Assembly (NCBI GenBank): GCA_013154235.1
Contig: JAADCV010000103.1
Location: 1 to 33,819 of the forward strand
Origin: Thermoproteota archaeon
GTDB lineage: Archaea; Thermoproteota; Thermoprotei_A; Sulfolobales; Ignisphaeraceae
Direction: 5' to 3'
DNA length: 33,819 nucleotides
In this document: positions 8,008 through 16,838 of the stretch, in pieces
Layout: the number at the start of each line of letters is the position of its first letter
How positions within the stretch are numbered: position 1 is the stretch's first letter
Program-made: the position numbers and the translations under genes
The notes under the pieces: model-generated
What the model was told of the DNA's origin: nothing
Databases searched by the model: none
Seen by the model: only the letters and a program-made list of their open reading frames with translations

Positions 8008-10941
8008 CTACATCAGCTTGTGGCTTCCAACTATCTCCTCCCAAGTGATGTTGAACGGAGTGAACAGCTGCTCAAGCACTGACTTCATAGTATCTATGTA
8101 CTTCTGAGGATCTATCTCAACGATCTTAGCGAGCTGTATGGGCTTAACTCCATCCTTACTCTTAACCTTGACGAACACTATTATGTCCCCTGGCATAACT
8201 TCGATTCCATAGTGTTTCAGCTGAAGCGCTGCCTTAACGTGCTGGGGCGTGTTTCTCTTGTACTCAGATAGAGGCTTCGTAAGTCCTACTTTGAACGCTA
8301 CCTCATCTAGAGTAAGTATCTTGTACCTCAGCCTTAGGTACGCATCCGTTAGCTTGCCGCGAATCACCTCAATTACTCTAAAAGCGTCCTCTGGATCCTG
8401 TATTGATGCTATCTCGCTCACTATCTCTATAAACAGTCTCTTTATGAAGTCAGGGGTATTCCTCTTCTTACCAACCATACCCTTAATAACTACAGATCCC
8501 TCCTGAGTAACCCCAATGTAGTTCTTCTTTAGCGCAAACGCAACGAATTTGTATATCTTATCGACCTCGAGCTCTAACCCAAAGTTCTCTAGCACCCAGC
8601 TCCTAAGCTCCTCTAGTGCCTCCTCCTTAGGGTTCCATATGAATAGAGAGTCAGTATCGCCGTAGAGTACTCTTAGCCCTAGCTCCTCTGCCTTCTTGAT
8701 GCTCGACATAATGGTTCTCCTACCTAGCGCGGTTACGCTCTCTGAAACCGAGGGAGCATATAGCGGAAACGTTTCAGCTCCGAATACACCATAGGAAGCA
8801 TTAATGTATACTTTCATAGCTCTCTGTACAACATCGTACCAGCTCCTCACGATATCGGGTAGCGATTTATCCTTAGCCTTCTTCTTGTATATCCTAACTC
8901 TGAAATCTCTAAGCAGCCCGACTAGCTGCGCCGTTATACCTGGTCTATCCATACAGACCTTGTGTATAGCTCTGCCTTTCTCATCAACAATATCGACGAG
9001 CTTGCTGCACGTACCCTCCGGAGGGTCGACAGTCTCATAACTAAGGTTCCACCTCATTATTATCGATGGGTATAGCGAAGCGAAGTCGAGTACAACAACA
9101 TTGAAGAATACTCCCTGCGGAGGGTCTATCACTATCGCGCCAGCGTACTTCTTACCTTTTATTGTAGCTTCAGTAACTCTTCTACCCTTTAGCTTGAGTA
9201 TGTCCTCGCTTCTAGGAATTAGAGCACCTCTGCGCCTATGCTCCCAGTAAAACATATTCTTTATCCACACGGAGACCGTTGTCCTAACAACATCCTCTAG
9301 TCCAAGCTTGCTTATCCTCATGAGCAGTATCATGAGCTTCCATACTAGTTCGTTGGAAAACGTTGTTAGTTCGAGCGTTAGCTTAGCATCGGTAAAGTTG
9401 TACTTGGATAACATTGCTAGATCTAGCTTGCTTATCTCCTCATCTAGAACAACCTTGCCTACGCCTAGAAGCGCGTTTGCTATACTGTCTAGCGTAAACT
9501 CCTTGTAGCTTCCGTCAAACGCATAGGCCTGTATAGCTCTATTCGCAAAGAACTTGTAGAGATCTATATGTAGCCCTGCATAGAGCTTCGCTTGGTACTC
9601 CTTCTTATTTCCCTTAACCAGAGTCTTTATTCTTATGGGTATGTGCGTCTGGTCTATCCCTAGCTTCTGAGCTCGCCTATGTATATACCTCAGATCGAAG
9701 TTATCGCCGTTAAACGTTAGGAGCACCGGATAGTTGCGGAGAATAGAAAATAGCTCTAGTATTAGCCCAGCTTCATCCTCAAAGAGCTCTATATCTATAT
9801 CCCTAGGCATCTCCTTGAGCTTTGTCAAAGTTAGGTTCTCCCTAAATAGAACCAGGACCTTTCCGAGACCATCATTTGCAGCTAGAGCTATGCTTATGAT
9901 AGGATACTCAGCGAGGTCAGGAGAGGGAACCCTTCCAGCGAACGGCGTAAACACCTCAATGTCTATCGCAACACGCTTAGGACTGAACCACCTCGTCTCG
10001 AATAGCTCTACCAGCTGCTTAGCTAGCTCCAGCGCTTCCTCACCCTTTGCGCTAATGATCTTCTTTATCTCATCTATCGATGGAACCTTCTCGGGACCTA
10101 TCCTCTCGATGCTGCTTCCCTTGATGCTATACTCAGCTCCTGGGACAAGCTGCCTATCATAGATGTAGTTGACGTGGTACCTTATATTAGCTTCCCACGC
10201 TATTGGGACTTTATTTCTAAGGCTTCTAACTGCTAGGGGATCTTTCGTTACTATCTTCGTAAAGAACCTCTTTACACCATAGAGAAGATCATATCGCTCA
10301 ACAACTTCGACACCCTCGAACGATGGGTGATTCACTATATCACTGATCCTACTCACTTTATCTGCTGGAAGATCTGTGAGAAAGTAAGGTTTATGACCTG
10401 TCTTATCGTACCAGTACAACAGTTCTTGATCTTTCTCCGAGTATAGAACGAGCACTGCTTTGTTCCTTTCACCATCGTACTCAACGTCCAGAAGAAATGC
10501 TCTATCTACAGATCCAACCTCCTTCCTATCCTTAACGACTTTCACGATCCTCGGCGACGCTATATCGATTCCGGGTCTAATCCTAACCTCGACCTCCAGA
10601 TCCTCATCGAAAGAGAGTTTCTCGATACGTTCTTCACGTACCTCATCATTCGCTCGACTTACAGCGGATTTAGCTTGAGTACTATGTTTCCATACCTCGC
10701 TCAAGCTTGCATCGTTCTCTACCGCTACGCTAGTCTTTGGCTTACGGGTCTCTAGGAGATTTCTTATTTGTGCACCCTTTTCTTTAAATGAACCTAGGTC
10801 GCCTATGTTAGGAGCTAGTTTTACGCTGGAAGCCTTAGGCTCTTGCTTGCGCTCAGTGGGTCGCTCTGCGCGGAGAGATCTACTTGGCGACGCTTTCCTA
10901 CTCGTCTTAATGTATTCAAGTAGCGACCTATTCTTACCCAC
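8008..10941 (-). CDS. polB1: DNA polymerase B1, replicative family B
   Basis: Main replicative DNA polymerase of crenarchaea (Sulfolobus Dpo1 type). The proofreading exonuclease motif I is DIEVF (Asp327, Glu329). Polymerase motif A is LDFASLYPSI (Asp619), followed by the PolB1-typical NLSYETVDPPEG. Motif B contains INASYGVFGAETFPLYAP, and motif C is YGDTDSLF (Asp762, Asp764). The C-terminal KNTPQHVKAALQL and DIIVFVKVKSKDGVKPIQLAK also match PolB1. The first ~120 residues are a charged, low-complexity extension. At 977 aa it is roughly 95 residues longer than the Sulfolobus enzyme (882), mainly there. The start is GTG at 10941 with a G-rich element upstream and an AT-rich TATA-like stretch near 10983-10994. 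Confidence 0.95.
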   Translation of the reverse strand: MGKNRSLLEYIKTSRKASPSRSLRAERPTERKQEPKASSVKLAPNIGDLGSFKEKGAQIRNLLETRKPKTSVAVENDASLSEVWKHSTQAKSAVSRANDEVREERIEKLSFDEDLEVEVRIRPGIDIASPRIVKVVKDRKEVGSVDRAFLLDVEYDGERNKAVLVLYSEKDQELLYWYDKTGHKPYFLTDLPADKVSRISDIVNHPSFEGVEVVERYDLLYGVKRFFTKIVTKDPLAVRSLRNKVPIAWEANIRYHVNYIYDRQLVPGAEYSIKGSSIERIGPEKVPSIDEIKKIISAKGEEALELAKQLVELFETRWFSPKRVAIDIEVFTPFAGRVPSPDLAEYPIISIALAANDGLGKVLVLFRENLTLTKLKEMPRDIDIELFEDEAGLILELFSILRNYPVLLTFNGDNFDLRYIHRRAQKLGIDQTHIPIRIKTLVKGNKKEYQAKLYAGLHIDLYKFFANRAIQAYAFDGSYKEFTLDSIANALLGVGKVVLDEEISKLDLAMLSKYNFTDAKLTLELTTFSNELVWKLMILLMRISKLGLEDVVRTTVSVWIKNMFYWEHRRRGALIPRSEDILKLKGRRVTEATIKGKKYAGAIVIDPPQGVFFNVVVLDFASLYPSIIMRWNLSYETVDPPEGTCSKLVDIVDEKGRAIHKVCMDRPGITAQLVGLLRDFRVRIYKKKAKDKSLPDIVRSWYDVVQRAMKVYINASYGVFGAETFPLYAPSVSESVTALGRRTIMSSIKKAEELGLRVLYGDTDSLFIWNPKEEALEELRSWVLENFGLELEVDKIYKFVAFALKKNYIGVTQEGSVVIKGMVGKKRNTPDFIKRLFIEIVSEIASIQDPEDAFRVIEVIRGKLTDAYLRLRYKILTLDEVAFKVGLTKPLSEYKRNTPQHVKAALQLKHYGIEVMPGDIIVFVKVKSKDGVKPIQLAKIVEIDPQKYIDTMKSVLEQLFTPFNITWEEIVGSHKLM

Positions 10942-11013
10942 GCTAGGATCCCCTACCTACTAGGTTACACTGCGTTACCAGTTCAAAAATTGGCTACCAT
11001 AGAAGCAATTGAC

Positions 11014-11754
11014 CTAGAACCCTCTCTCGTACTCTTTCTTCTTCTTATCGTACCTATCCCTATTCATAATTGGCTTAGCTGGCACCCCTGCTACAACAGT
11101 ATCGGGAGGCACATCCTTTACTACTACAGCTCCAGCAGCAACAACAGCGTTCCTACCTATCCTTACACCAGCAACTATTGTTGCGTTAGCACCAATTACC
11201 GCGCCGTCCTCTATCACGGTATCGATAAGCCTGCTGCTGGGAGGATACCTATCGTTTGTAAATACAACTCTTGGAGCTATGAAAACATTGTTTCCTATTT
11301 TCACTCTAGGAGGAATATATACACAGCTCTGAATACTACAGTTGCTACCTATCTCAACACCTCCATCTATGACAGTTCTGGTGCCCACAACAGTTCCTCT
11401 ACCTATTCGGCAACGTTCTCTAATCATTACGTAGTGCCCGAACTCAACTTCATCACCAATCTCTGTACCCTCATAGATAATGCAGCCCCTCCGCACCACA
11501 ACCTTGTTTCCAACTCGGCACCCCTCGCTAACCGAGTCCATAAGAGAATCAAAGTTCCCTAATCGTCGGCCTACAAGCGCAAGCAACTTCCTTCTAGTCG
11601 GATACCCCAGGACGACAGCTGAATCTATAAAGCATCGCTCACCAATCCTCGTAGGTCCTAAGATTACCGCGTCTCTAGACACTATAGACCCAGTGCCAAT
11701 CCTCACCCTCGAACCTACGAACCCCACTTCGCTCCGCCCACAACCCCCTAGCAA
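11014..11754 (-). CDS. Hexapeptide-repeat (left-handed beta-helix) acetyltransferase
   Basis: The sequence is built of isoleucine-rich hexapeptide turns (such as VRIGTGS, TRIGERC, TEIGDEV, CRIGRGT, VEIGSN, VKIGNN, VRIGRNA), which form a trimeric left-handed beta helix. The end, TNDRYPPSSRLIDTVIEDGA with VIGANATIVAG and then AAGAVVVKDVPPDTVVAGVPAK, matches sugar N-acetyltransferases of the WbpD/WlbB group, which acetylate amino groups of nucleotide sugars for cell-surface glycans. The exact substrate cannot be told, and no sugar-biosynthesis genes are near. TTG at 11754 is the longest start. GTG at 11727 is an alternative that removes nine residues. The gene is upstream of polB1 on the same strand and diverges from ppdK. 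Confidence 0.88.
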   Translation of the reverse strand: MLGGCGRSEVGFVGSRVRIGTGSIVSRDAVILGPTRIGERCFIDSAVVLGYPTRRKLLALVGRRLGNFDSLMDSVSEGCRVGNKVVVRRGCIIYEGTEIGDEVEFGHYVMIRERCRIGRGTVVGTRTVIDGGVEIGSNCSIQSCVYIPPRVKIGNNVFIAPRVVFTNDRYPPSSRLIDTVIEDGAVIGANATIVAGVRIGRNAVVAAGAVVVKDVPPDTVVAGVPAKPIMNRDRYDKKKKEYERGF

Positions 11755-11870
11755 CCCTCAATAATATCTCTCAGTGGCTAACCCTGCCTCACCAATCCCT
11801 AAAGCCATACTAGTTTTTACCCCTAGCCCCTCACCACCTCTTGAGGAAATAGCTTGGGTGGGGATGCAGC

Positions 11871-14720
11871 ATGAAGAAATACGTGTATCAATTCGAGGAA
11901 GCTGATCCCCAGAACAAGAGGCTATTCGGTGGTAAGGGCTCTAGCCTCGTCCTAATGACCAAGCTAGGGCTTCCAGTACCCCCTGGATTCATCATAACTA
12001 CTGACGCGTGCGTCGACTTCTATGCCCCGAGAAGAGACGAGATAGATAAGCTGGAGGCCGAGCTCTCAAAGAACCCGCCTCCAGAGATACGAGACGAGAT
12101 CATAAAGAAGCTCTGGGACATAATCAACTCGCTCGACCTACCGCTCGGTCTATGGGATGAAGTAGTAGAGAACATGAAGCTCCTAGAGAAGAAAACTGGC
12201 AAGGGTTTTGGCAATCCCGAGAACCCACTGCTGGTATCTGTTAGAAGCGGTGCGCCAGTATCAATGCCCGGAATGATGGATACCGTGCTGAATCTGGGAC
12301 TCAACGACGAAGTTGTTAAGGGACTAGCTAAACTAGCTAACAACGACTGGTTTGCATACGATGCATACAGAAGATTCCTCAACATGTTTGGCAGAATAGT
12401 GCTTAGCATAGATGACAAGTACTTCCAGCAGGTATTCGAGGAGTTCGAGAAGAAGTTCATAGCCGAGGCGGAAGAGAAGTACAAGGATGAGCTCGAGGAG
12501 CTGAAGAGGAAGTTCCCGAAGTTTACACTTAGACTAGATGCGCAGCCTCCTAGAGAGGTCGCTCCAAAGATATGGAGCCTATCAGTTGAGTACCTAAAGC
12601 AGGTAGTCGAGGAATTCAAGAAGGTCATAAAGGAGCATTGGGGAGAGTTCCCGCAAGATCCCTGGGAGCAGCTCAAGCTTGCAATAAAGGCAGTATTCAG
12701 ATCCTGGATGAATCCTAGAGCAATATTCTACAGAATAATGAATAAGATAACCCCCGACATAGCTCACTGTACAGCTGTTAACGTAGTAACAATGGTCTTC
12801 GGAAACATGGGTTGGGATAGCGGTACCGGCGTAGCGTTCAGCCGCGACCCTGCTACCGGAGAGAACAAGCTCTACGGCGAGTTCCTACCCAACGCTCAGG
12901 GAGAGGATGTTGTTGCTGGAATAAGAACGCCAATGTCTATCGACGAATTCAAGAAGATGTTCCCAGACCTATACGAGCAGCTAGAGAAAGCTGCCAAGCT
13001 ACTGGAGAAGGTTCAGAAGGACGTGCAGGATATCGAGTTCACCGTTGAGCGCCGTAAGCTATACTTCCTACAGACGAGAAACGCTAAGATGACCCCGCTA
13101 GCGAGAGTCAAGACCGCTGTCGACATGGCTAAAGAGGGTATACTCACGAAGGAAGAGGCTATTCTCAAGGTTAAGCCGGAGCACGTTGTTCAGCTGCTAT
13201 ACCCAAGGATTGATCCAAAGGCTAAAGCTGTTCCAGTAGCCAAGGGACTGCCTGCATCTCCTGGAGCTGTATCAGGGCAAGTGGTATTCCATCCAGATGA
13301 CGCTGTTAAGTGGGCCAAAGAGGGCAAGAAGGTGATACTTGTAAGAACTGAGACCAAGCCCGATGATGTACACGGGTTCTATGCTGCCGTCGGTATTCTC
13401 ACTAGCAGAGGGGGAATGACGAGCCACGCAGCTGTCGTAGCTAGAGCAATTGGTAAACCTGCAGTTGTAGGTGCAGAGGCCATCGAGGTACATGAAGACG
13501 AGAAGTACTTCAAGATTGGAGATAAGATAGTCAGAGAGGGAGACTGGATAACTATTGACGGCAATACAGGTAATGTGTACCTAGGTATCGTACCTACAAT
13601 AGAAGCCGGTCTAACGCCAGAACTCAACGAGCTGCTATCTTGGGCAGATGAGTTCAGAAAGCTTGGCGTTAGAGCAAATGCTGATGTACCCACAGATGCA
13701 GAGATAGCACTGAAGTTCGGTGCCGAAGGAATAGGACTTCTAAGAATAGAGAGGATGTTTAGGAAGCCTGAGAGGCTCGAAGTACTGAGGAATGTAATCC
13801 TCGCAGAGAGCACTGACGAGAGAGTCAAGCACCTTGAGAAGCTCGTCGAGATGATAAAGGGCGACTTCAAGGAGATCTTCAGGATAATGGATGGAAAGCC
13901 CGTTATAGTGAGGCTGATAGATCCACCGCTACACGAGTTCCTACCAAGTCCCGAGGAAGTACTTCAAGAGATCTATGAGCTTAAGATGAAGGGTGCGTCA
14001 AAAGAGGAGATAGAGAAGAAGGAGTGGCTATACCGTAGAGTCAAAGCTCTACAGGAAGCAAACCCGATGCTTGGTCATAGGGGAGTGAGAGTAGGAATAA
14101 CGCATCCAGAGATATACAAGTACCTATCAATGGCAATACTCGAGGCTGCCGCCGAGCTAGTTAAGGAGGGTAAGAACCCCATAGTGGAGATAATGATACC
14201 GCAAGTTGCAGACGTTAACGAGATAGTGTTCGTAAAGAGGAATGCGCTTCTGCCAGCCATAGAAGAGGTTGAGAAGAAGCACGGAGTGAAGCTAAATGTA
14301 AAGATAGGGACCATGGTAGAGACCGTGCGAGCGTGCCTAACGATGAACAAGATTGCTAGAGAGGTCGAGTTCATAAGCTTTGGAACCAATGACCTAACTC
14401 AAGCAACGTTCAGCTTCAGCAGAGATGACGCTGAGAACAAGTTCCTGCCAAAATACTTAGAGGAGAAGATACTGGCCTTCAACCCGTTCCAGACGCTCGA
14501 TGTAGAGGGCGTAGGGAAACTCATCGAGATCGCGGTAAGAGAGGCGAGGCAGGCTAACCCCAAGATAGAGATAGGAATATGCGGTGAGCATGGTGGAGAC
14601 CCAGCATCTATAGAGTTCCTGCATCGCGTAGGCCTAGACTATGTAAGCGCATCACCATTCAGAGTGCCAGTCGCGAGGCTCGCTGCAGCTCAAGCAGCGA
14701 TTAAGTACGGTAAGAAGTGA
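11871..14720 (+). CDS. ppdK: Pyruvate, phosphate dikinase
   Basis: Interconverts pyruvate, ATP and phosphate with phosphoenolpyruvate, AMP and pyrophosphate. The N-terminal ATP-grasp domain has GGKGSSLVLMTKLGLPVPPG and the PPDK-type signature SVRSGAPVSMPGMMDT, which separates it from PEP synthase. The swivelling phospho-His domain has GGMTSHAAVVARA with His519. The C-terminal PEP-binding barrel has LRIERMF, GTNDLTQ and catalytic Cys904 in GICGEHGGDP. At 949 aa it is complete. A charged helical stretch near residues 195-230 may be a lineage insertion. The ATG at 11871 follows a G-rich stretch (GGTGGGGATG). A TATA-like TAGTTTTTAC lies near 11809-11818. With enolase it supports gluconeogenic or reversible glycolytic flux. 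Confidence 0.95.
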   Translation: MKKYVYQFEEADPQNKRLFGGKGSSLVLMTKLGLPVPPGFIITTDACVDFYAPRRDEIDKLEAELSKNPPPEIRDEIIKKLWDIINSLDLPLGLWDEVVENMKLLEKKTGKGFGNPENPLLVSVRSGAPVSMPGMMDTVLNLGLNDEVVKGLAKLANNDWFAYDAYRRFLNMFGRIVLSIDDKYFQQVFEEFEKKFIAEAEEKYKDELEELKRKFPKFTLRLDAQPPREVAPKIWSLSVEYLKQVVEEFKKVIKEHWGEFPQDPWEQLKLAIKAVFRSWMNPRAIFYRIMNKITPDIAHCTAVNVVTMVFGNMGWDSGTGVAFSRDPATGENKLYGEFLPNAQGEDVVAGIRTPMSIDEFKKMFPDLYEQLEKAAKLLEKVQKDVQDIEFTVERRKLYFLQTRNAKMTPLARVKTAVDMAKEGILTKEEAILKVKPEHVVQLLYPRIDPKAKAVPVAKGLPASPGAVSGQVVFHPDDAVKWAKEGKKVILVRTETKPDDVHGFYAAVGILTSRGGMTSHAAVVARAIGKPAVVGAEAIEVHEDEKYFKIGDKIVREGDWITIDGNTGNVYLGIVPTIEAGLTPELNELLSWADEFRKLGVRANADVPTDAEIALKFGAEGIGLLRIERMFRKPERLEVLRNVILAESTDERVKHLEKLVEMIKGDFKEIFRIMDGKPVIVRLIDPPLHEFLPSPEEVLQEIYELKMKGASKEEIEKKEWLYRRVKALQEANPMLGHRGVRVGITHPEIYKYLSMAILEAAAELVKEGKNPIVEIMIPQVADVNEIVFVKRNALLPAIEEVEKKHGVKLNVKIGTMVETVRACLTMNKIAREVEFISFGTNDLTQATFSFSRDDAENKFLPKYLEEKILAFNPFQTLDVEGVGKLIEIAVREARQANPKIEIGICGEHGGDPASIEFLHRVGLDYVSASPFRVPVARLAAAQAAIKYGKK

Positions 14721-14743
14721 AGATACGTTACCTAGTTTTTACA

Positions 14744-16021
14744 TTAATCAATCACTTCCATGATACGCCCCCTTAGATCAAAGAACGTTGCCTCAGTTAT
14801 CCTAAACCTTATTTTCTTACCCACAATGTCCTTGGTCCCCCTCAAGACAACAGACCTGTAATCACTTAGTCTAGCAGTGACGGTCCTTCTATCAGGATCG
14901 TATTCAACAGCATATCCTTCGCTAACAGCATTAATGAACTCAAGGTTCTTACTTAGCGCATGAAGTTCGTAGATACTCTCTAGATACGATGATCTAGCTT
15001 TCTTAATGGGCTCAGGAACCTGAGGCATAGAGTACGCTTTTGTAAGCGGTCGCGGAGAGTATCTAGCGATATGGACCCTATCTATATCCATCTCTATTAT
15101 TAACTTAGCGCTCTCTAGAAACTCGCTTTCACGCTCTGTCGGAAATCCAACTATTATATCCGTTGCAATATGTACATTCTCGATTTTTCTTCGAAACTCC
15201 TTAACTATCTCTCTAAAGAGCTCCGCACTATGCTTTCTATTCATAAGGTTTAGAATTCTATCACAGCCGCTCTGGATAGGTATGTGTAGGTGCTTGTAGA
15301 CCCGCGGATCCTTCAGCGCATCGATAACTCTATCTATGATTTGCGCCAAATGACGAGGATTCATCTGACCTAGCCTCAGCCTAAAGTCCTCATCTATCTC
15401 AAGTATCCGCTCTAGCAGCTCCGGCAATGCATAGGTACCGTAAAGGTCTACTCCGTATACTGCTAGATCCTGTGCTGTAAGCTCGATCTCTACAGCACCA
15501 TCTCTCAGAGCCTTCTTTATAGCCTCAACAACCTTATCTATGGGAGCAGATTTAAGGTAGGGCCTAGCCCTCTTAACGATGCAGAAGGAGCATTCGTCGA
15601 GGCATCCGTCAGAAACCGCTATTGTCGCTACGGAACCTCTAACTACTCGAGGAACTCTGTCAAAGACCTTCGTGTCTCGATGCGCAACCTTCTTCAACCC
15701 CTTGACAACACCAACAATGTCCGATACTGCACTCGGCGTGAGTAGGCTCGCATCTTTACAGTAGCGAAGTGCTTCAGCAGGCAGTGCACTAGCTAGGCAC
15801 CCAGCAACTACAACTCTCTTGCCCGCCTTGCACAAGTCAGATATCCTTCTAACGGATCTAAGCTCACTATCCCTTCTAACAATACATGTAAATACAACTA
15901 CAGTATCGCACTCTGCAAGGTCATCCGTGATCTCGAACCCTGCTTCCTCAAGAAGCTCGCGCGCGTACATCGCATCGCTGCGATTGAGCGCACATCCGAA
16001 TACCTCTATGCACACCTTCAT
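14744..16021 (-). CDS. Radical-SAM tRNA methylthiotransferase, e-MtaB (CDKAL1) type
   Basis: Probably converts t6A37 to ms2t6A37 in tRNA. The N-terminal UPF0004 domain carries the auxiliary-cluster cysteines (EVFGCALNRSDA, FTCIV, VAGCLAS). The radical-SAM core has the CxxxCxxC motif in DGCLDECSFCIVKRAR, then ELTAQDLAVYG, HIPIQSGCDRILNLMNR and TDIIVGFPTE. A C-terminal TRAM RNA-binding region (residues about 365-425) follows. The length of 425 aa matches archaeal e-MtaB proteins. The start ATG is within one or two bases of the predicted transcript start, so the mRNA is probably leaderless. It diverges from the aIF2-beta gene across a 55-base gap and converges on ppdK. Confidence 0.92.
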   Translation of the reverse strand: MKVCIEVFGCALNRSDAMYARELLEEAGFEITDDLAECDTVVVFTCIVRRDSELRSVRRISDLCKAGKRVVVAGCLASALPAEALRYCKDASLLTPSAVSDIVGVVKGLKKVAHRDTKVFDRVPRVVRGSVATIAVSDGCLDECSFCIVKRARPYLKSAPIDKVVEAIKKALRDGAVEIELTAQDLAVYGVDLYGTYALPELLERILEIDEDFRLRLGQMNPRHLAQIIDRVIDALKDPRVYKHLHIPIQSGCDRILNLMNRKHSAELFREIVKEFRRKIENVHIATDIIVGFPTERESEFLESAKLIIEMDIDRVHIARYSPRPLTKAYSMPQVPEPIKKARSSYLESIYELHALSKNLEFINAVSEGYAVEYDPDRRTVTARLSDYRSVVLRGTKDIVGKKIRFRITEATFFDLRGRIMEVID

Positions 16022-16044
16022 ACTGAGCGCCGCAAAAACGATGC

Positions 16045-16059
16045 GCTAATAAGCTTTAG
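16045..16059. promoter_or_regulatory. Compact divergent promoter, e-MtaB / aIF2-beta
   Basis: The 55-base gap has an A/T-rich core (CTAATAAGCTTTAGA). Read leftward, GCTTATTAG lies about 26 bases before the e-MtaB ATG. Read rightward, ATAAGCTTTAGA lies about 24-28 bases before the aIF2-beta ATG. Neither gene has an SD element, so both transcripts are probably leaderless. Confidence 0.45.
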
Positions 16060-16076
16060 AGCTTAGCGTTTATCGA

Positions 16077-16523
16077 ATGGGTGAAGCAACTGTGAGCAAA
16101 GAGCTCGAACTAATTAAGAACTACGACTATCTGCTAGAGAGGCTCTACTCAAGGCTACCAGCTAAGCTAAGCTCTAAAGCGTATGACATACCTGAGCTAG
16201 AGATTGAGTACATAGGTGATCACACAGAGATAAGGAACTTTGCACAGGTATGCGACAGGTTGAGGAGAGACCCACGTATAGTCATGAGGTACTTCCTGAA
16301 GTCCCTAGGAATGCCCGGATCTCTCACTGAGCGGGGGACCTTGATAATATACAACAGGAGGGTTCGAAGGGATACACTACGCGAATTCTACCAGAGATTC
16401 CTCAATACGTACGTGAGATGTCAAACCTGTGGAAGCATAGATACAGAGCTTCACCGTCAAGGTAAGGTATGGTACATAAGATGCTTAGCGTGTGGAGCCA
16501 CGTACACGGTGCAGCCGGTGTAG
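16077..16523 (+). CDS. Translation initiation factor aIF2, beta subunit
   Basis: Beta subunit of the heterotrimeric factor that brings initiator Met-tRNA to the small ribosomal subunit. An N-terminal helix (KNYDYLLERLYSRL) binds the gamma subunit. The alpha/beta core has RDPRIVMRYFLKSLGMPGSL. A C-terminal zinc ribbon has two CxxC pairs (CQTCG and CLACG, about residues 119-142). The length of 148 aa is normal. The ATG at 16077 lacks an SD and is probably leaderless. It starts an apparent operon with DUF424 and NMD3 (gaps of 3 and overlap of 4 bases). The later genes of the cluster are also initiation or ribosome-assembly factors. Confidence 0.95.
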   Translation: MGEATVSKELELIKNYDYLLERLYSRLPAKLSSKAYDIPELEIEYIGDHTEIRNFAQVCDRLRRDPRIVMRYFLKSLGMPGSLTERGTLIIYNRRVRRDTLREFYQRFLNTYVRCQTCGSIDTELHRQGKVWYIRCLACGATYTVQPV

Positions 16524-16526
16524 TTA

Positions 16527-16838
16527 ATGGACAAGTACTACCTCAAGATCCACAGCTCCAACTCGAAGACTATTGTAGCTGTATGCGATGCAGAGCTACT
16601 AGGCAAGGAGTTCAGAGAAGGGAACCTAGTTCTAAGAATTGACGAGCCTTTCTACGGAGGAAAACTCGTGGACATAGACGAGGTAGTACAAGCTATAAGC
16701 TCAGCAGATATAGTAGTTGTAACGGGGGCTCGCCTAGTTGAGGAGCTCTCGAAAAGGGGCATAGTTCCTTCGAGCTTCGCACTTAAGGTGCAGGGTCAGC
16801 CACACATACAGATTGTCAAGGAGGTCGAGCGATATTGA
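16527..16838 (+). CDS. DUF424 family protein
   Basis: A 103-aa protein matching the archaeal DUF424 family, with MDKYYLKIHSS, DAELLGKEFREG, the central DEPFYGG, and VVTGARLVEELSKRGIV followed by VQGQPHIQIVKEV. Its function is unknown. In archaea it recurs beside aIF2-beta and NMD3, exactly as here, which points to a role around translation or ribosome assembly; that is inference from context. The ATG has a GGTG element six bases upstream that lies across the end of the aIF2-beta gene. Its stop overlaps the NMD3 start (TTGA), so coupled translation is likely. Confidence 0.88.
   Translation: MDKYYLKIHSSNSKTIVAVCDAELLGKEFREGNLVLRIDEPFYGGKLVDIDEVVQAISSADIVVVTGARLVEELSKRGIVPSSFALKVQGQPHIQIVKEVERY

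Noticed and set aside
10990-11562. A 190-aa forward reading frame rich in Ser, Tyr, Asn and Thr
   Set aside because: It is the antisense shadow of the hexapeptide-repeat acetyltransferase, whose periodic sequence keeps the opposite frame open.
12020-12676. A 218-aa reverse reading frame within ppdK
   Set aside because: Low-complexity Ser/Phe-rich antisense of a well-supported enzyme gene; no start signals.
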